A stretch of 16,845 nucleotides of DNA from an uncultured Acetobacteraceae bacterium (GTDB lineage Bacteria > Pseudomonadota > Alphaproteobacteria > Acetobacterales > Acetobacteraceae), in assembly GCA_903839965.1 (NCBI GenBank), contig CAIMEK010000044.1:1-16845 (forward strand). The letters run 5' to 3'. The translations under genes and the position numbers were made by a program. Under the pieces are notes generated by a model that was not told the origin of the DNA, made no database searches, and worked only from the letters and a program-made list of their open reading frames with translations. This document shows positions 15,224 through 16,845 of this stretch, piece by piece (the first letter of the stretch is position 1; each line of letters begins with the position of its first letter).

Positions 15224-16711
15224 ATGGGCAGCATCGGACGGCGCGGCGTGTTGGCGGGTGCGGCGGGAGCGGCCCTGGCCGGCGGCGCACGGGCGCAGGC
15301 GCGGCCGGAGACGCTGGTGATCGCCCAGACCGGCGACATCGCCACCCTCGACCCGGCCTTCGCCATCGACATCGTCACCCGCAACGTGTTGAGCCACATC
15401 TACGACACCGTGCTGTGGCGCCGCGCCGATGGCAGCATCGGCCCGAATCTCGCCGCCGCCGTGGACAATCTCGGCCCGACCGAGTGGCGGGTCACGTTGG
15501 CCGCCGGGCGCAAATTCACCAACGGCGAGCCGGTGGACGCCGAGGCGGTGCGCTTCTCCATCGCCCGTTTCAGCGACGACAAGCTCAAGTCGCCCAACCG
15601 CACGCTCTACGAACCGCTGGCCGGGGTGAAGGTGGAAAACCCCACGTCGCTGCTGATCGCCACCAAGGCGCCGGATGCGTTGCTCACCGCCCGGCTGTCG
15701 CAGTTGATGGTGGTGCCGCCCCTGCACGCGGCGAAGGCGAACCTGGCCGAAGCGCCGGTCGGCTCGGGTCCGTACGTGCTGGACCAGTGGCGGCGCAACG
15801 ACGCGGTGACGCTGAACGCCAATGCGGGCTGGTGGGGGCCGTCGCTGGCCTTCCGCCGCGTCGCCTTCCGCGCCGTTCCCGAGGAAATCGCCCGCATCTC
15901 CGCGGTGAAGACCGGCGAGGCGCACCTGGTCACCGGCATTTCGCCGAACCAGGCCGACGCCATCGCCCGCGGCGGCGAAGCGCAGGTGCTGAAATCGGTG
16001 AGCACGCGGGTGATGGTGGTGCAGTTCAACACCGCCATGCCGCCGGCCGACGATGTGCGCTTCCGCCGCGCGGTGGCCTTGGCGGTCAACCGCGACGAGA
16101 TCGTGCGCGGCCTGATGAAGGGCTACGCGACGGAAACCCGCAGCATCTTCGCCGACTCCGTGCAGGGCGTGCCGAAGGACGTGGTGGGCGCCTTCCAGCC
16201 GAACCCCGACGAAGCGCGCCGGCTGATCCGCGAACTCGGGCTGGAAGGCCACGAGGTGGAGGTTTCCGGCGGATCGGGGCATTTCCCGCTCGACCGCGAA
16301 ATCGCCCTGGCCGTCGGCGCGCAACTGCGCCGGGTGGGGCTGGCCGTGCGCGTGCGGCCGATGGAATACGGCACCTTCCTGGCGGACGTGAAAAAGCGTG
16401 CCGTGGCGCCGGTGTTCATCCAGCCGCATGGCAATGTGTGGCTCGACCCGATGCCGCAGGTGATCGCCTTCTTCGCCTCCGACGGCTACATCTCGGGCTG
16501 GCGCGACCCGGCGCTCGATGCGCTGATCGCCCGCGCCGGCGCCACGCTGGGCGCCGAGCGCGAGGCGGTGGTCGGCGCCATCGCGGCGAAGCTCTACAAC
16601 GACGTGGCCGCGGTGCCGCTGTTCGCCTACCAGTTCATCTACGCCGCCGCGCCCTGGCTGAAATGGCAGCCGCGCGCGGATGACGTCATCGTGGCGCGCG
16701 ACATCGCATAA
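15224..16711 (+). CDS. Second ABC transporter substrate-binding protein, family 5
   Basis: The 495-residue protein is another family 5 periplasmic binding protein. MGSIGRRGVLAGAAGAALAGG carries a twin-arginine pair (R6-R7) and cleavage is likely after GARA. AAGGGGAGC at 15209-15217 is the ribosome binding site for the ATG at 15224. It is paralogous to the binding protein at 8602-10086 along the whole length (for example TLVIAQTGDI, GLMKGYA, QGVPKDV, FIQPHGNVWLDP, SGWRDP). Having both in one cluster with a single set of permeases and ATPases suggests they feed the same transporter with related but distinct ligands. It differs in segments such as ANAGWWGPSLAF versus ANPTYGGTPPRF, near where ligand contacts often occur. 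It is the last gene of the cluster in the window. Confidence 0.92.
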   Translation: MGSIGRRGVLAGAAGAALAGGARAQARPETLVIAQTGDIATLDPAFAIDIVTRNVLSHIYDTVLWRRADGSIGPNLAAAVDNLGPTEWRVTLAAGRKFTNGEPVDAEAVRFSIARFSDDKLKSPNRTLYEPLAGVKVENPTSLLIATKAPDALLTARLSQLMVVPPLHAAKANLAEAPVGSGPYVLDQWRRNDAVTLNANAGWWGPSLAFRRVAFRAVPEEIARISAVKTGEAHLVTGISPNQADAIARGGEAQVLKSVSTRVMVVQFNTAMPPADDVRFRRAVALAVNRDEIVRGLMKGYATETRSIFADSVQGVPKDVVGAFQPNPDEARRLIRELGLEGHEVEVSGGSGHFPLDREIALAVGAQLRRVGLAVRVRPMEYGTFLADVKKRAVAPVFIQPHGNVWLDPMPQVIAFFASDGYISGWRDPALDALIARAGATLGAEREAVVGAIAAKLYNDVAAVPLFAYQFIYAAAPWLKWQPRADDVIVARDIA

Positions 16712-16719
16712 GCAGGCCA

Positions 16720-16732
16720 GGGGCTTTGCCCC
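16720..16732 (+). terminator. Short GC hairpin after the cluster, weak terminator candidate
   Basis: GGGGC-TTT-GCCCC forms a 5-bp stem beginning 9 nt after the stop codon of the last gene. No T-tract follows. The position suits the end of the operon, but the structure is small. Confidence 0.35.
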
Positions 16733-16845
16733 ATAAGCGCGAATCTACGACGGGCCGATTGGCCAAGCATCCCGCGAGCCAGCATTTTCTGCGCGTCCAA
16801 CAGGTTTCCAAATCCAGCAGCCGCAGGCTTGGGATATGGAAAGTT

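Noticed and set aside
16712..16845. Possible start or end of another gene at the right edge (for example ATG at 16835)
   Set aside because: Frames are open but short, with no recognisable motif or ribosome binding site; composition is mixed. Nothing supportable beyond the small hairpin at 16720-16732.

Overview
This window is GC-rich and densely coded, with many GTG and TTG starts and overlapping stop/start codons. The gene families point to a motile alphaproteobacterium, most likely Rhodospirillales/Acetobacteraceae-like. That placement is inferred from the style of the HNH, GluQRS, MotB and Tat-exported substrate-binding proteins; there is no rRNA or phylogenetic marker to confirm it.

Layout. 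Bases 1-141 are the end of an IS66-like insertion sequence: the transposase N-terminus on the minus strand and a terminal sequence at 141. Next on the minus strand is a two-gene unit, an HNH endonuclease (TTG start near 1239) followed after 3 nt by an MmcQ/YjbR-like protein with a tandem-repeat tail. The divergent gap 1324-1561 holds several hairpins and a candidate promoter/operator for the HNH gene. On the plus strand follow gluQRS (tRNA-Asp modification) and the flagellar stator genes, in the order motB-motA.

The right two thirds (4453-16711) form one catabolic and uptake module. An M81/MlrC-type metallohydrolase is read leftward. Diverging from it, across a 395-bp regulatory gap, is a tightly packed ten-gene plus-strand cluster: HpcH/HpaI aldolase, creatininase-family amidohydrolase, RraA-like protein, Tat-exported family 5 solute-binding protein, M20-family hydrolase-like protein, two Dpp/Opp-type permeases, two Dpp/Opp-type ATPases and a second, clearly paralogous solute-binding protein. 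Gene junctions overlap or are at most 22 nt.

How it may work (inference). The two binding proteins deliver a peptide-like or other amide-containing solute to one ABC transporter. The M81, creatininase-family and M20-like proteins are candidates for amide-bond hydrolysis, and the aldolase(s) could cleave the resulting hydroxy-oxo acid to pyruvate-like products. Three enzymes of the cluster (creatininase-like, RraA-like, M20-like) lack one or more hallmark metal- or substrate-binding residues of their families, while M81 and the HpaI-like aldolase keep theirs. The substrate is not deducible from sequence alone. No dedicated regulator lies in the window.
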